Part shown: positions 24,030-37,109 of the stretch, piece by piece
Layout of the letters: every line of letters starts with the position of its first letter
How positions within the stretch are numbered: position 1 is the stretch's first letter
Assembly: GCF_910591885.1 (NCBI RefSeq)
Contig: NW_025963597.1
Coordinates: forward strand, 186,001-250,000
Origin: Bombus terrestris
Taxonomy: Eukaryota > Arthropoda > Insecta > Hymenoptera > Apidae
Length of the DNA stretch: 64,000 bases
Direction of reading: 5' to 3'
The notes under the pieces: generated by a model
Seen by the model: only the letters and a program-made list of their open reading frames with translations
Told to the model about the DNA's origin: nothing
The model's database searches: none
Position numbers and translations under genes: made by a program

Positions 24030-26910
24030 TGTCCCACGTTGTCCCACGTTGTCCCACGTTGTCCCACGTTGTCCCACGTTGTCCCACGTTGTCCCACGTT
24101 GTCCCACGTTGTCCCACGTTGTCCCACGTTGTCCCACGTTGTCCCACGGTGTCCAACGATGTCCAGCGGTGTCCAACGGTGTCCCACGGTGTCCAACGGT
24201 GTCCAACGGTGTCCCACGGTGTCCAACGGTGTCCCACGTTGTCCCACGTTGTCCCACGTTGTCCCACGTTGTCCCACGTTGTCCCACGTTGTCCCACGTT
24301 GTCCCACGGTGTCCAACGGTGTCCAACGATGTCCAACGGTGTCCAACGGTGTCCCACGATGTCCACCGATATCCAACGGTGTCCAACGGTGTCCAACGGT
24401 GTCCAACGGTGTCCAACGATGTCCAACGATGTCCAACGATGTCCAACGGTGTCCAACGGTGTCCCACGGTGTCCAACGGTGTCCCACGTTGTCCCACGTT
24501 GTCCCACGTTGTCCCACGTTGTCCAACGTTGTCCCACGTTGTCCCACGTTGTCCCACGGTGTCCAACGGTGTCCAACGATGTCCAACGGTGTCCAACGGT
24601 GTCCCACGTTGTCCCACGGTGTCCAACGGTGTCCCACGTTGTCCCACGTTGTCCCACGGTGTCCAACGATGTCCAACGGTGTCCCACGTTGTCCCACGTT
24701 GTCCCACGTTGTCCCACGTTGTCCCACGTTGTCCCACGTTGTCCCACGTTGTCCCACGTTGTCCCACGTTGTCCCACGTTGTCCCACGGTGTCCAACGAT
24801 GTCCAACGGTGTCCAACGATGTCCAACGGTGTCCAACGTTGTCCCACGTTGTCCCACGTTGTCCCACGTTGTCCCACGTTGTCCCACGTTGTCCCACGGT
24901 GTCCAACGGTGTCCAACGATGTCCAACGGTGTCCAACGGTGTCCAACGATGTCCAACGGTGTCCAACGGTGTCCCACGGTGTCCAACGATGTCCAACGGT
25001 GTCCAACGATGTCCAACGGTGTCCAACGGTGTCCCACGTTGTCCCACGTTGTCCCACGATGTCCCACGTTGTCCAACGATGTCCAACGGTGTCCCACGTT
25101 GTCCCACGTTGTCCTACGTTGTCCCACGTTGTCCCACGTTGTCCCACGTTGTCCCACGTTGTCCCACGTTGTCCCACGGTGTCCAACGGTGTCCCACGTT
25201 GTCCCACGTTGTCCCACGGTGTCCAACGATGTCCAACGGTGTCCAACGGTGTCCCACGGTGTCCCACGTTGTCCCACGTTGTCCCACGGTGTCCAACGAT
25301 GTCCAACGGTGTCCCACGATGTCCCACGTTGTCCCACGTTGTCCCACGTTGTCCCACGTTGTCCCACGGTGTCCAACGGTGTCCAACGATGTCCAACGGT
25401 GTCCAACGGTGTCCCACGTTGTCCCACGTTGTCCCACGGTGTCCCACGTTGTCCCACGTTGTCCCACGTTGTCCCACGTTGTCCCACGTTGTCCCACGGT
25501 GTCCAACGGTGTCCCACGTTGTCCCACGTTGTCCCACGTTGTCCCACGTTGTCCCACGTTGTCCCACGTTGTCCCACGTTGTCCCACGTTGTCCCACGTT
25601 GTCCCACGTTGTCCCACGGTGTCCAACGATGTCCAGCGGTGTCCAACGGTGTCCCACGGTGTCCAACGGTGTCCAACGGTGTCCCACGGTGTCCAACGGT
25701 GTCCCACGTTGTCCCACGTTGTCCCACGTTGTCCTACGTTGTCCCACGTTGTCCCACGTTGTCCCACGTTGTCCCACGGTGTCCAAAGGTGTCCAACGAT
25801 GTCCAACGGTGTCCAACGGTGTCCCACGATGTCCACCGATGTCCAACGGTGTCCAACGGTGTCCAACGGTGTCCAACGGTGTCCAACGATGTCCAACGAT
25901 GTCCAACGATGTCCAACGGTGTCCAACGGTGTCCCACGGTGTCCAACGGTGTCCCACGTTGTCCCACGTTGTCCCACGTTGTCCCACGTTGTCCAACGTT
26001 GTCCCACGTTGTCCCACGTTGTCCCACGGTGTCCAACGGTGTCCAACGATGTCCAACGGTGTCCAACGGTGTCCCACGTTGTCCCACGGTGTCCAACGGT
26101 GTCCCACGTTGTCCCACGTTGTCCCACGGTGTCCAACGATGTCCAACGGTGTCCCACGTTGTCCCACGTTGTCCCACGTTGTCCCACGTTGTCCCACGTT
26201 GTCCCACGTTGTCCCACGTTGTCCCACGTTGTCCCACGTTGTCCCACGTTGTCCCACGGTGTCCAACGATGTCCAACGGTGTCCAACGTTGTCCCACGTT
26301 GTCCCACGTTGTCCCACGTTGTCCCACGTTGTCCCACGTTGTCCCACGGTGTCCAACGGTGTCCAACGATGTCCAACGGTGTCCAACGGTGTCAACGATG
26401 TCCAACGGTGTCCAACGGTGTCCCACGGTGTCCAACGATGTCCAACGGTGTCCAACGATGTCCAACGGTGTCCAACGGTGTCCCACGTTGTCCCACGTTG
26501 TCCCACGATGTCCCACGTTGTCCAACGATGTCCAACGGTGTCCCACGTTGTCCCACGTTGTCCTACGTTGTCCCACGTTGTCCCACGTTGTCCCACGTTG
26601 TCCCACGTTGTCCCACGTTGTCCCACGGTGTCCAACGGTGTCCCACGTTGTCCCACGTTGTCCCACGGTGTCCAACGATGTCCAACGGTGTCCAACGGTG
26701 TCCCACGGTGTCCCACGTTGTCCCACGTTGTCCCACGGTGTCCAACGATGTCCAACGGTGTCCCACGATGTCCCACGTTGTCCCACGTTGTCCCACGTTG
26801 TCCCACGTTGTCCCACGGTGTCCAACGGTGTCCAACGATGTCCAACGGTGTCCAACGGTGTCCCACGTTGTCCCACGTTGTCCCACGGTGTCCCACGTTG
26901 TCCCACGTTG
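24030..26910 (+). repeat. About 1.46-kb tandem duplication
   Basis: About 24,030-25,460 matches 25,500-26,910. The offset is 1,470 bp (GTCCACCGAT 24,361/25,831; AT unit 24,521/25,991), becomes 1,450 after loss of an AA-AG pair near 26,271 (AT unit 24,831/26,281), and 1,449 after the 9-bp unit at 26,391 (GTCCTACGTT 25,111/26,560). Private changes include ATCCAACGGT at 24,371, GTCCAAAGGT at 25,781 and GTCCTACGTT at 25,731. Confidence 0.8.
26391..26399 (+). repeat. 9-bp unit GTCAACGAT: the only register slip
   Basis: Units up to 26,390 start at bases ending in 1. The unit at 26,391 reads GTCAACGAT, and every later unit starts at a base ending in 0, to the window end. Its paralog at 24,941 in the neighbouring duplicate is intact GTCCAACGAT, so this is loss of one C from an AA unit. 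Because the unit is 10 bp, the loss only rotates the codon cycle and no frame is closed. A sequencing or assembly error at a single base cannot be excluded. Confidence 0.9.
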
Positions 26911-29489
26911 TCTCACGATGTCCCACGTTGTCCAACGATGTCCAACGGTGTCCCACGATGTCCCACGTTGTCCAACGATGTCCAACGGTGTCCCACGTTG
27001 TCCCACGTTGTCCTACGTTGTCCAACGATGTCCAACGGTGTCCCACGTTGTCCCACGTTGTCCCACGTTGTCCCACGTTGTCCCACGTTGTCCCACGTTG
27101 TCCCACGTTGTCCCACGGTGTCCAACGATGTCCAGCGGTGTCCAACGGTGTCCCACGGTGTCCAACGGTGTCCAACGGTGTTCCACGGTGTCCAGCGGTG
27201 TCCCACGTTGTCCCACGTTGTCCCACGTTGTCCCACGTTGTCCCACGATGTCCCACGTTGTCCCACGTTGTCCTACGTTGTCCCACGTTGTCCCACGTTG
27301 TCCCACGTTGTCCCACGTTGTCCCACGTTGTCCCACGTTGTCCCACGTTGTCCCACGGTGTCCAACGGTGTCCAACGATGTCCAACGGTGTCCAACGGTG
27401 TCCCACGTTGTCCCACGTTGTCCCACGTTGTCCCACGGTGTCCAACGGTGTCCAACGATGTCCAACGGTGTCCAACGGTGTCCCACGATGTCCACCGATG
27501 TCCAACGGTGTCCAACGGTGTCCAACGGTGTCCAACGGTGTCCAACGATGTCCAACGATGTCCAACGATGTCCAACGGTGTCCAACGGTGTCCCACGATG
27601 TCCAACGTTGTCCCACGTTGTCCCACGTTGTCCCACGTTGTCCCACGTTGTCCCACGTTGTCCCACGTTGTCCCACGTTGTCCCACGGTGTCCAACGGTG
27701 TCCAACGATGTCCAACGGTGTCCAACGGTGTCCCACGTTGTCCCACGTTGTCCCACGGTGTCCAACGATGTCCAACGGTGTCCCACGTTGTCCCACGTTG
27801 TCCCACGTTGTCCCACGGTGTCCAACGGTGTCCAACGATGTCCAACGGTGTCCAACGGTGTCCCACGTTGTCCCACGTTGTCCCACGTTGTCCCACGTTG
27901 TCCCACGTTGTCCCACGTTGTCCCACGTTGTCCCACGTTGTCCCACGGTGTCCAACGGTGTCCAACGATGTCCAACGGTGTCCAACGGTGTCCCACGATG
28001 TCCACCGATGTCCAACGGTGTCCAACGATGTCCAACGGTGTCCAACGGTGTCCAACGATGTCCAACGATGTCCAACGATGTCCAACGGTGTCCAACGGTG
28101 TCCCACGGTGTCCAACGGTGTCCCACGTTGTCCCACGTTGTCCCACGTTGTCCCACGTTGTCCCACGTTGTCCCACGTTGTCCCACGTTGTCCCACGGTG
28201 TCCAACGGTGTCCAACGATGTCCAACGGTGTCCAACGGTGTCCCACGTTGTCCCACGTTGTCCCACGTTGTCCCACGTTGTCCCACGTTGTTCCATGGTT
28301 TCCCACGTTGTCCCACGTTGTCCCACGTTGTCCCACGTTGTCCCACGTTGTCCCACGTTGTCCCACGTTGTCCCACGTTGTCCCACGTTGTCCCACGTTG
28401 TCCCACGTTGTCCCACGTTGTCCCACGTTGTCCCACGTTGTCCCACGGTGTCCAACGGTGTCCAACGATGTCCAACGGTGTCCAACGGTGTCCCACGATG
28501 TCCACCGATGTCCAACGGTGTCCAACGACGTCCAACGGTGTCCCACGATGTCCAACGATGTCCAACGATGTCCAACGGTGTCCAACGGTGTCCCACGTCG
28601 TCCCACGTTGTCCCACGTTGTCCCACGGTGTCCAACGATGTCCAACGGTGTCCCACGTTGTCCAACGGTGTCCCACGTTGTCCCACGTTGTCCCACGTTG
28701 TCCCACGTTGTCCCACGATGTCCCACGTTGTCCCACGTTGTCCCACGTTGTCCCACGTTGTCCCACGGTGTCCAACGATGTCCAACGTTGTCCCACGTTG
28801 TCCTACGTTGTCCCACGTTGTCCCACGTTGTCCCACGTTGTCCCACGTTGTCCCACGTTGTCCCACGGTGTCCAACGGTGTCCCACGTTGTCCCACGTTG
28901 TCCCACGGTGTCCAACGATGTCCAACGGTGTCCAACGGTGTCCCACGGTGTCCCACGTTGTCCCACGTTGTCCCACGGTGTCCAACGATGTCCAACGGTG
29001 TCCCACGTTGTCCCACGTTGTCCCACGTTGTCCCACGTTGTCCCACGATGTCCCACGTTGTCCCACGTTGTCCCACGTTGTCCCACGTTGTCCCACGTTG
29101 TATCACGTTGTCCAACGGTGTCCAACGATGTCCAACGGTGTCCAACGGTGTCCCACGTTGACCCACGTTGTCCCACGGTGTCCAACGATGTCCAACGGTG
29201 TCCCACGTTGTCCCACGTTGTCCCACGTTGTCCCACGTTGTCCCACGATGTCCCACGTTGTCCAACGATGTCCAACGGTGTCCCACGTTGTCCCACGTTG
29301 TCCTACGTTGTCCCACGTTGTCCCACGTTGTCCCACGTTGTCCCACGTTGTCCCACGGTGTCCAACGATGTCCAACGGTGTCCCACGTTGTCCCACGTTG
29401 TCCCACGTTGTCCCACGTTGTCCCACGTTGTCCCACGTTGTCCCACGTTGTCCCACGTTGTCCCACGTTGTCCCACGTTGTCCCACGTT

Positions 29490-30070
29490 GTCCCACGATG
29501 TCCCACGTTGTCCAACGATGTCCAACGGTGTCCCACGTTGTCCCACGTTGTCCCACGTTGTCCCACGTTGTCCCACGGTGTCCAACGATGTCCAACGGTG
29601 TCCCACGTTGCCCCACGTTGTCCCACGTTGTCCCACGTTGTCCCACGTTGTCCCACGATGTCCCACGTTGTCCCACGTTGTCCCACGTTGTCCCACGTTG
29701 TCCCACGTTGTCCCACGTTGTCCCACGTTGTCCCACGTTGTCCCACGTTGTCCCACGTTGTCCCACGTTGTCCCACGTTGTCCCACGATGTCCCACGTTG
29801 TCCAACGATGTCCAACGGTGTCCCACGTTGTCCCACGTTGTCCCACGTTGTCCCACGTTGTCCCACGGTGTCCAACGATGTCCAACGGTGTCCCACGTTG
29901 CCCCACGTTGTCCCACGTTGTCCCACGTTGTCCCACGTTGTCCCACGATGTCCCACGTTGTCCCACGTTGTCCCACGTTGTCCCACGTTGTCCCACGTTG
30001 TCCCACGTTGTCCCACGGTGTCCAACGGTGTCCCACGTTGTCCCACGTTGTCCCACGTTGTCCCACGTTG
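29490..30070 (+). repeat. 290-bp tandem duplication
   Basis: The rare unit beginning at the G before 29,611 (GCCCCACGTT) recurs before 29,901, and the word CA, CT, AA, AG followed by CT, CG, AA, AG, CT, GCCCCACGTT, CT and CA is repeated at 290 bp (29 units). Boundaries are approximate because both sides run into uninformative CT stretches. Confidence 0.65.
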
Positions 30071-30889
30071 TCCCACGTTGTCCCACGTTGTCCCACGTTG
30101 TCCCACGGTGTCCAACGATGTCCAACGGTGTCCCACGTTGTCCCACGTTGTCCCACGTTGTCCCACGTTGTCCCACGGTGTCCAACGATGTCCAACGGTG
30201 TCCCACGTTGTCCCACGTTGTCCCACGTTGTCCCACGTTGTCCCACGATGTCCCACGTTGTCCAACGATGTCCAACGGTGTCCCACGTTGTCCCACGTTG
30301 TCCTACGTTGTCCCACGTTGTCCCACGTTGTCCCACGGTGTCCCACGTTGTCCCACGGTGTCCCACGATGTCCCACGGTGTCCCACGTTGTCCCACGTTG
30401 TCCCACGTTGTCCCACGTTGTCCCACGTTGTCCCACGTTGTCCCACGTTGTCCCACGTTGTCCCACGTTGTCCCACGTTGTCCCACGTTGTCCCACGATG
30501 TCCCACGTTGTCCAACGATGTCCAACGGTGTCCCACGTTGTCCCACGTTGTCCCACGTTGTCCCACGTTGTCCCACGGTGTCCAACGATGTCCAACGGTG
30601 TCCCACGTTGTCCCACGTTGTCCCACGTTGTCCCACGTTGTCCCACGTTGTCCCACGATGTCCCACGTTGTCCCACGTTGTCCCACGTTGTCCCACGTTG
30701 TCCCACGTTGTCCCACGTTGTCCCACGGTGTCCAACGGTGTCCCACGTTGTCCCACGTTGTCCCACGTTGTCCCACGTTGTCCCACGTTGTCCCACGTTG
30801 TCCCACGTTGTCCCACGGTGTCCAACGATGTCCAACGGTGTCCCACGTTGTCCCACGTTGTCCCACGTTGTCCAACGATGTCCAACGGT

Positions 30890-31960
30890 GTCCCACGTTT
30901 TCCCACGTTGTCCTACGTTGTCCCACGTTGTCCCACGTTGTCCCACGTTGTCCCACGTTGTCCCACGTTGTCCCACGGTGTCCAACGGTGTCCAACGATG
31001 TCCAACGGTGTCCAACGTTGTCCCACGTGGTCCCACGTTGTCCCACGTTGTCCCACGGTGTCCAACGGTGTCCAACGATGTCCAACGGTGTCCAACGGTG
31101 TCCCACGATGTCCACCGATGTCCAACGGTGTCCAACGGTGTCCAACGGTGTCCAACGGTGTCCAACGATGTCCAACGATGTCCAACGATGTCCAACGGTG
31201 TCCAACGGTGTCCCACGGTGTCCAACGGTGTCCCACGTTGTCCCACGTTGTCCCACGTTGTCCCACGTTGTCCCACGTTGTCCCACGTTGTCCCACGTTG
31301 TCCCACGGTGTCCCACGTTGTCCCACGTTGTCCCACGTTGTCCCACGTTGTCCCACGTTGTCCCACGTTGTCCCACGATGTCCCACGTTGTCCAACGATG
31401 TCCAACGGTGTCCCACGTTGTCCCACGTTGTCCCACGTTGTCCCACGTTGTCCCACGGTGTCCAACGGTGTCCCACGTTGTCCCACGTTGTCCCACGTTG
31501 TCCAACGATGTCCAACGGTGTCCCACGTTTTCCCACGTTGTCCTACGTTGTCCCACGTTGTCCCACGTTGTCCCACGTTGTCCCACGTTGTCCCACGTTG
31601 TCCCACGTTGTCCCACGTTGTCCCACGGTGTCCAACGGTGTCCAACGATGTCCAACGGTGTCCAACGTTGTCCCACGTGGTCCCACGTTGTCCCACGTTG
31701 TCCCACGGTGTCCAACGGTGTCCAACGATGTCCAACGGTGTCCAACGGTGTCCCACGATGTCCACCGATGTCCAACGGTGTCCAACGGTGTCCAACGGTG
31801 TCCAACGGTGTCCAACGATGTCCAACGATGTCCAACGATGTCCAACGGTGTCCAACGGTGTCCCACGGTGTCCAACGGTGTCCCACGTTGTCCCACGTTG
31901 TCCCACGTTGTCCCACGTTGTCCCACGTTGTCCCACGTTGTCCCACGTTGTCCCACGGTG
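30890..31960 (+). repeat. Tandem duplication, offset 630-650 bp
   Basis: A T at the first base of the following unit (blocks TCCCACGTTT at 30,891 and 31,521) and GTCCTACGTT (30,910/31,540) match at 630 bp. After two extra CT units in the second copy, the CCACGTGG junction (31,021/31,671) and GTCCACCGAT (blocks 31,111/31,761) match at 650 bp. The A-rich word that follows GTCCACCGAT is the same in both copies. Confidence 0.75.
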
Positions 31961-34900
31961 TCCAACGGTGTCCAACGATGTCCAACGGTGTCCAACGCTG
32001 TCCCACGTTGTCCCACGTTGTCCCACGGTGTCCAACGATGTCCAACGGTGTCCCACGTTGTCCCACGTTGTCCCACGTTGTCCCACGGTGTCCAACGGTG
32101 TCCCACGTTGTCCCACGTTGTCCCACATTGTCCCACGTTGTCCCACGTTGTCCCACGTTGTCCCACGTTGTCCCACGGTGTCCAACGGTGTCCAACGATG
32201 TCCAACGGTGTCCAACGGTGTCTCACGTTGTCCCACGTTGTCCCACGGTGTCCAACGATGTCCAACGGTGTCCCACGTTGTCCCACGTTGTCCCACGTTG
32301 TCCCACGTTGTCCCACGATGTCCCACGTTGTCCAACGATGTCCAACGGTGTCCCACGTTGTCCCACGTTGTCCTACGTTGTCCCACGTTGTCCCACGTTG
32401 TCCCACGTTGTCCCACGTTGTCCCACGTTGTCCCACGGCGTCCAACGGTGTCCAACGATGTCCAACGGTGTCCAACGTTGTCCCACGTGGTCCCACGTTG
32501 TCCCACGTTGTCCCACGGTGTCCAACGGTGTCCAACGATGTCCAACGGTGTCCAACGGTGTCCCACGATGTCCACCGATGTCCAACGGTGTCCCACGTTG
32601 TCCCACGTTGTCCCACGGTGTCCAACGATGTCCAACGGTGTCCCACGTTGTCCCACGTTGTCCCACGTTGTCCCACGTTGTCCCACGATGTCCCACGTTG
32701 TCCAACGATGTCCAACGGTGTCCCACGTTGTCCCACGTTGTCCTACGTTGTCCCACGTTGTCCCACGTTGTCCCACGTTGTCCCACGTTGTCCCACGGTG
32801 TCCAACGGTGTCCCACGTTGTCCCACGTTGTCCCACGGTGTCCAACGATGTCCAACGATGTCCAACGGTGTCCAACGGTGTCCCACGTTGTCCCACGTTG
32901 TCCCACGGTGTCCCACGTTGTCCCACGTTGTCTCACGATGTCCCACGTTGTCCAACGATGTCCAACGGTGTCCCACGATGTCCCACGTTGTCCAACGATG
33001 TCCAACGGTGTCCCACGTTGTCCCACGTTGTCCTACGTTGTCCAACGATGTCCAACGGTGTCCCACGTTGTCCCACGTTGTCCCACGTTGTCCCACGTTG
33101 TCCCACGTTGTCCCACGTTGTCCCACGTTGTCCCACGTTGTCCCACGTTGTCCCACGTTGTCCCACGTTGTCCCACGTTGTCCCACGTGGTCCAACGATG
33201 TCCAGCGGTGTCCAACGGTGTCCCACGGTGTCCAACGATGTCCAACGGTGTCCCACGTTGTCCCACGTTGTCCCACGTTGTCCAACGATGTCCAACGGTG
33301 TCCCACGTTTTCCCACGTTGTCCTACGTTGTCCCACGTTGTCCCACGTTGTCCCACGTTGTCCCACGTTGTCCCACGTTGTCCCACGTTGTCCCACGTTG
33401 TCCCACGGTGTCCAACGGTGTCCAACGGTGTCCAACGGTGTCCAACGATGTCCAACGGTGTCCAACGGTGTCTCACGTTGTCCCACGTTGTCCCACGGTG
33501 TCCAACGATGTCCAACGGTGTCCCACGTTGTCCCACGTTGTCCCACGTTGTCCCACGTTGTCCCACGATGTCCCACGTTGTCCAACGATGTCCAACGGTG
33601 TCCCACGTTGTCCCACGTTGTCCTACGTTGTCCCACGTTGTCCCACGTTGTCCCACGTTGTCCCACGTTGTCCCACGTTGTCCCACGGTGTCCAACGGTG
33701 TCCAACGATGTCCAACGGTGTCCAACGTTGTCCCACGTGGTCCCACGTTGTCCCACGTTGTCCCACGGTGTCCAACGGTGTCCAACGATGTCCAACGGTG
33801 TCCAACGGTGTCCCACGATGTCCACCGATGTCCAACGGTGTCCAACGATGTCCAACGGTGTCCAACGGTGTCCCACGTTGTCCCACGTTGTCCCACGATG
33901 TCCCACGTTGTCCAACGATGTCCAACGGTGTCCCACGTTGTCCCACGTTGTCCCACGTTGTCCCACGTTGTCCCACGGTGTCCAACGGTGTCCCACGTTG
34001 TCCCACGTTGTCCCACGGTGTCCAACGATGTCCAACGGTGTCCCACGTTGTCCCACGTTGTCCCACGTTGTCCCACGTTGTCCCACGTTGTCCCACGTTG
34101 TCCCACGTTGTCCCACGTTGTCCCACGTTGTCCCACGTTGTCCCACGTTGTCCCACGTTGTCCCACGGTGTCCAACGATGTCCAGCGGTGTCCAACGGTG
34201 TCCCACGGTGTCCAACGGTGTCCAACGGTGTCCCACGGTGTCCAACGGTGTCCCACGTTGTCCCACGTTGTCCCACGTTGTCCCACGTTGTCCCACGATG
34301 TCCCACGTTGTCCTACGATGTCCAACGGTGTCCCACGATGTCCCACGTTGTCCAACGATGTCCAACGGTGTCCCACGTTGTCCCACGTTGTCCTACGTTG
34401 TCCCACGTTGTCCCACGTTGTCCCACGTTGTCCCACGTTGTCCCACGTTGTCCCACGTTGTCCCACGTTGTCCCACGGTGTCCAACGGTGTCCAACGATG
34501 TCCAACGGTGTCCAACGGTGTCCCACGTTGTCCCACGTTGTCCTACGTTGTCCAACGATGTCCAACGGTGTCCCACGTTGTCCCACGTTGTCCCACGTTG
34601 TCCCACGTTGTCCCACGTTGTCCCACGTTGTCCCACGTTGTCCCACGGTGTCCAACGATGTCCAGCGGTGTCCAACGGTGTCCCACGGTGTCCAACGGTG
34701 TCCAACGGTGTCCCACGGTGTCCAGCGGTGTCCCACGTTGTCCCACGTTGTCCCACGTTGTCCCACGTTGTCCTACGATGTCCCACGTTGTCCAACGATG
34801 TCCAACGGTGTCCCACGATGTCCCACGTTGTCCAACGATGTCCAACGGTGTCCCACGTTGTCCCACGTTGTCCTACGTTGTCCAACGATGTCCAACGGTG

Positions 34901-36400
34901 TCCCACGTTGTCCCACGTTGTCCTACGTTGTCCCACGTTGTCCCACGTTGTCCCACGTTGTCCCACGTTGTCCCACGTTGTCCCACGTTGTCCCACGTTG
35001 TCCCACGGTGTCCAACGGTGTCCAACGATGTCCAACGGTGTCCAACGGTGTCCCACGTTGTCCCACGTTGTCCCACGTTGTCCCACGGTGTCCAACGGTG
35101 TCCAACGATGTCCAACGGTGTCCAACGGTGTCCCACGATGTCCACCGATGTCCAACGGTGTCCAACGGTGTCCAACGGTGTCCAACGGTGTCCAACGATG
35201 TCCAACGATGTCCAACGATGTCCAACGGTGTCCAACGGTGTCCCACGATGTCCAACGTTGTCCCACGTTGTCCCACGTTGTCCCACGTTGTCCCACGTTG
35301 TCCCACGTTGTCCCACGTTGTCCCACGTTGTCCCACGGTGTCCAACGATGTCCAACGGTGTCCAACGGTGTCCCACGTTGTCCCACGTTGTCCCACGGTG
35401 TCCAACGATGTCCAACGGTGTCCCACGTTGTCCAACGATGTCCAACGGTGTCCCACGTTGTCCCACGTTGTCCCACGTTGTCCCACGTTGTCCCACGTTG
35501 TCCCACGTTGTCCCACGTTGTCCCACGTTGTCCCACGTTGTCCCACGTTGTCCCACGTTGTCCCACGTTGTCCCACGTTGTCCCACGGTGTCCCACGTTG
35601 TCCCACGTTGTCCCACGATGTCCCACGTTGTCCCACGTTGTCCCACGTTGTCCCACGTTGTCCCACGTTGTCCCACGTTGTCCCACGTTGTCCCACGTTG
35701 TCCCACGTTGTCCCACGTTGTCCCACGTTGTCCCACGTTGTCCCACGTTGTCCCACGGTGTCCAACGGTGTCCAACGATGTCCCACGTTGTCCCACGTTG
35801 TCCCACGTTGTCCCACGTTGTCCCACGATGTCCCACGTTGTCCCACGTTGTCCCACGTTGTCCCACGTTGTCCCACGTTGTCCCACGTTGTCCCACGTTG
35901 TCCCACGTTGTCCCACGTTGTCCCACGGTGTCCAACGATGTCCAACGGTGTCCAGCGATGTCCAACGGTGTCCCACGTTGTCCCACGTTGTCCCACGGTG
36001 TCCAACGATGTCCAACGATGTCCAACGGTGTCCCACGTTGTCCCACGTTGTTCCATGGTTTCCCACGTTGTCCCACGTTGTCCCACGTTGTCCCACGGTG
36101 TCCAACGATGTCCAACGGTGTCCAACGGTGTCCAACGGTGTCCAACGGTGTCCCACGTTGTCCCACGTTGTCCCACGTTGTCCCACGATGTCCCACGTTG
36201 TCCCACGTTGTCCCACGTTGTCCCACGATGTCCCACGTTGTCCCACGTTGTCCCACGTTGTCCCACGTTGTCCCACGTTGTCCCACGTTGTCCCACGTTG
36301 TCCCACGTTGTCCCACGTTGTCCGACGATGTCCAACGGTGTCCCACGTTGTCCCACGTTGTTCCATGGTTTCCCACGTTGTCCCACGTTGTCCCACGTTG

Positions 36401-36780
36401 TCCCACGGTGTCCAACTATGTCCAACGGTGTCCAACGGTGTCCAACGGTGTCCAACGGTGTCCAACGGTGTCCCACGTTGTCCCACGTTGTCCCACGTTG
36501 TCCCACGGTGTCCAACGATGTCCAACGGTGTCCCACGGTGTCCAACGGTGTCCAACGATGTCCCACGTTGTCCCACGTTGTCCCACGTTGTCCCACGTTG
36601 TCCCACGATGTCCCACGGTGTCCAACTATGTCCAACGGTGTCCAACGGTGTCCAACGGTGTCCAACGGTGTCCAACGGTGTCCCACGTTGTCCCACGTTG
36701 TCCCACGTTGTCCCACGGTGTCCAACGATGTCCAACGGTGTCCCACGGTGTCCAACGGTGTCCAACGATGTCCCACGTTG
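36401..36780 (+). repeat. 210-bp tandem duplication with GTCCAACTAT
   Basis: Blocks 36,401-36,570 match 36,611-36,780 at 210 bp (21 units): CG, the unique unit GTCCAACTAT (blocks 36,411 and 36,621), five AG, three CT, CG, AA, AG, CG, AG, AA, CT. GTCCAACTAT loses the CpG by transversion and occurs nowhere else that I saw in the window. Its two copies therefore reflect one mutation followed by duplication. Confidence 0.8.
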
Positions 36781-37109
36781 TCCCACGGTGTCCAACGATG
36801 TCCAACGATGTCCAACGGTGTCCCACGTTGTCCCACGTTGTTCCATGGTTTCCCACGTTGTCCCACGTTGTCCCACGTTGTCCCACGGTGTCCAACGATG
36901 TCCAACGGTGTCCAACGGTGTCCAACGGTGTCCCACGTTGTCCCACGTTGTCCCACGTTGTCCCACGATGTCCCACGTTGCCCCACGTTGTCCCACGTTG
37001 TCCCACGTTGTCCCACGATGTCCCACGTTGTCCCACGTTGTCCCACGTTGTCCCACGTTGTCCCACGTTGTCCCACGTTGTCCCACGTTGTCCCACGTTG
37101 TCCCACCTT

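Larger units (their letters stand above)
1..28900 (+). repeat. Array domain A: AG/AA-rich, 2-8 kb macro-repeats
   Basis: This domain mixes CT runs with many short words of A-at-5 units, typically in the order CG, AA, AG, CT. Marker variants are GTCCTACGTT (for example 601, 1251, 2361, 5211, 9201, 13731, 16311, 18451), GTCCAGCGGT (701, 1361, 2471, 4921, 13441, 20821), GTCCACCGAT (5611, 6811, 9601, 10811, 14131), GTCGCACGTT (3471, 8311, 12311, 16831, 18971) and GTTCCATGGT (16 copies). The markers recur in fixed order and spacing, which shows kilobase higher-order copies. The right edge is gradual and placed by eye where long CT runs begin to dominate. The split into domains is my reading of marker distribution. 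Confidence 0.75.
28900..35200 (+). repeat. Array domain B: CT-rich, frequent GTCCTACGTT
   Basis: This stretch has long runs of consensus CT units, short CG-AA-AG words, and closely spaced GTCCTACGTT units (starting at 29,300; 30,300; 30,910; 31,540; 32,370; 32,740; 33,030; 33,320; 33,620; 34,310; 34,380; 34,540; 34,770; 34,870; 34,920). GTTCCATGGT, present on both sides, is absent from 28,300 to 36,049. A CCACGTGG junction (position 9 T to G, next unit unchanged) appears in blocks at 31,021, 31,671, 32,481, 33,181 and 33,731. Last occurrences of domain-A markers are GTCCAGCGGT at 34,720, GTCCTACGTT at 34,920 and GTCCACCGAT at 35,140. Confidence 0.7.

Noticed and set aside
29..29161. A 9,710-codon + strand open frame, with others over 1,000 codons
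   Set aside because: It is made entirely of the decapeptide cycle from the 10-bp repeat, all frames are equally open, and there is no start context, domain or codon bias. It is an artefact of a stop-free repeat whose length is not a multiple of three.
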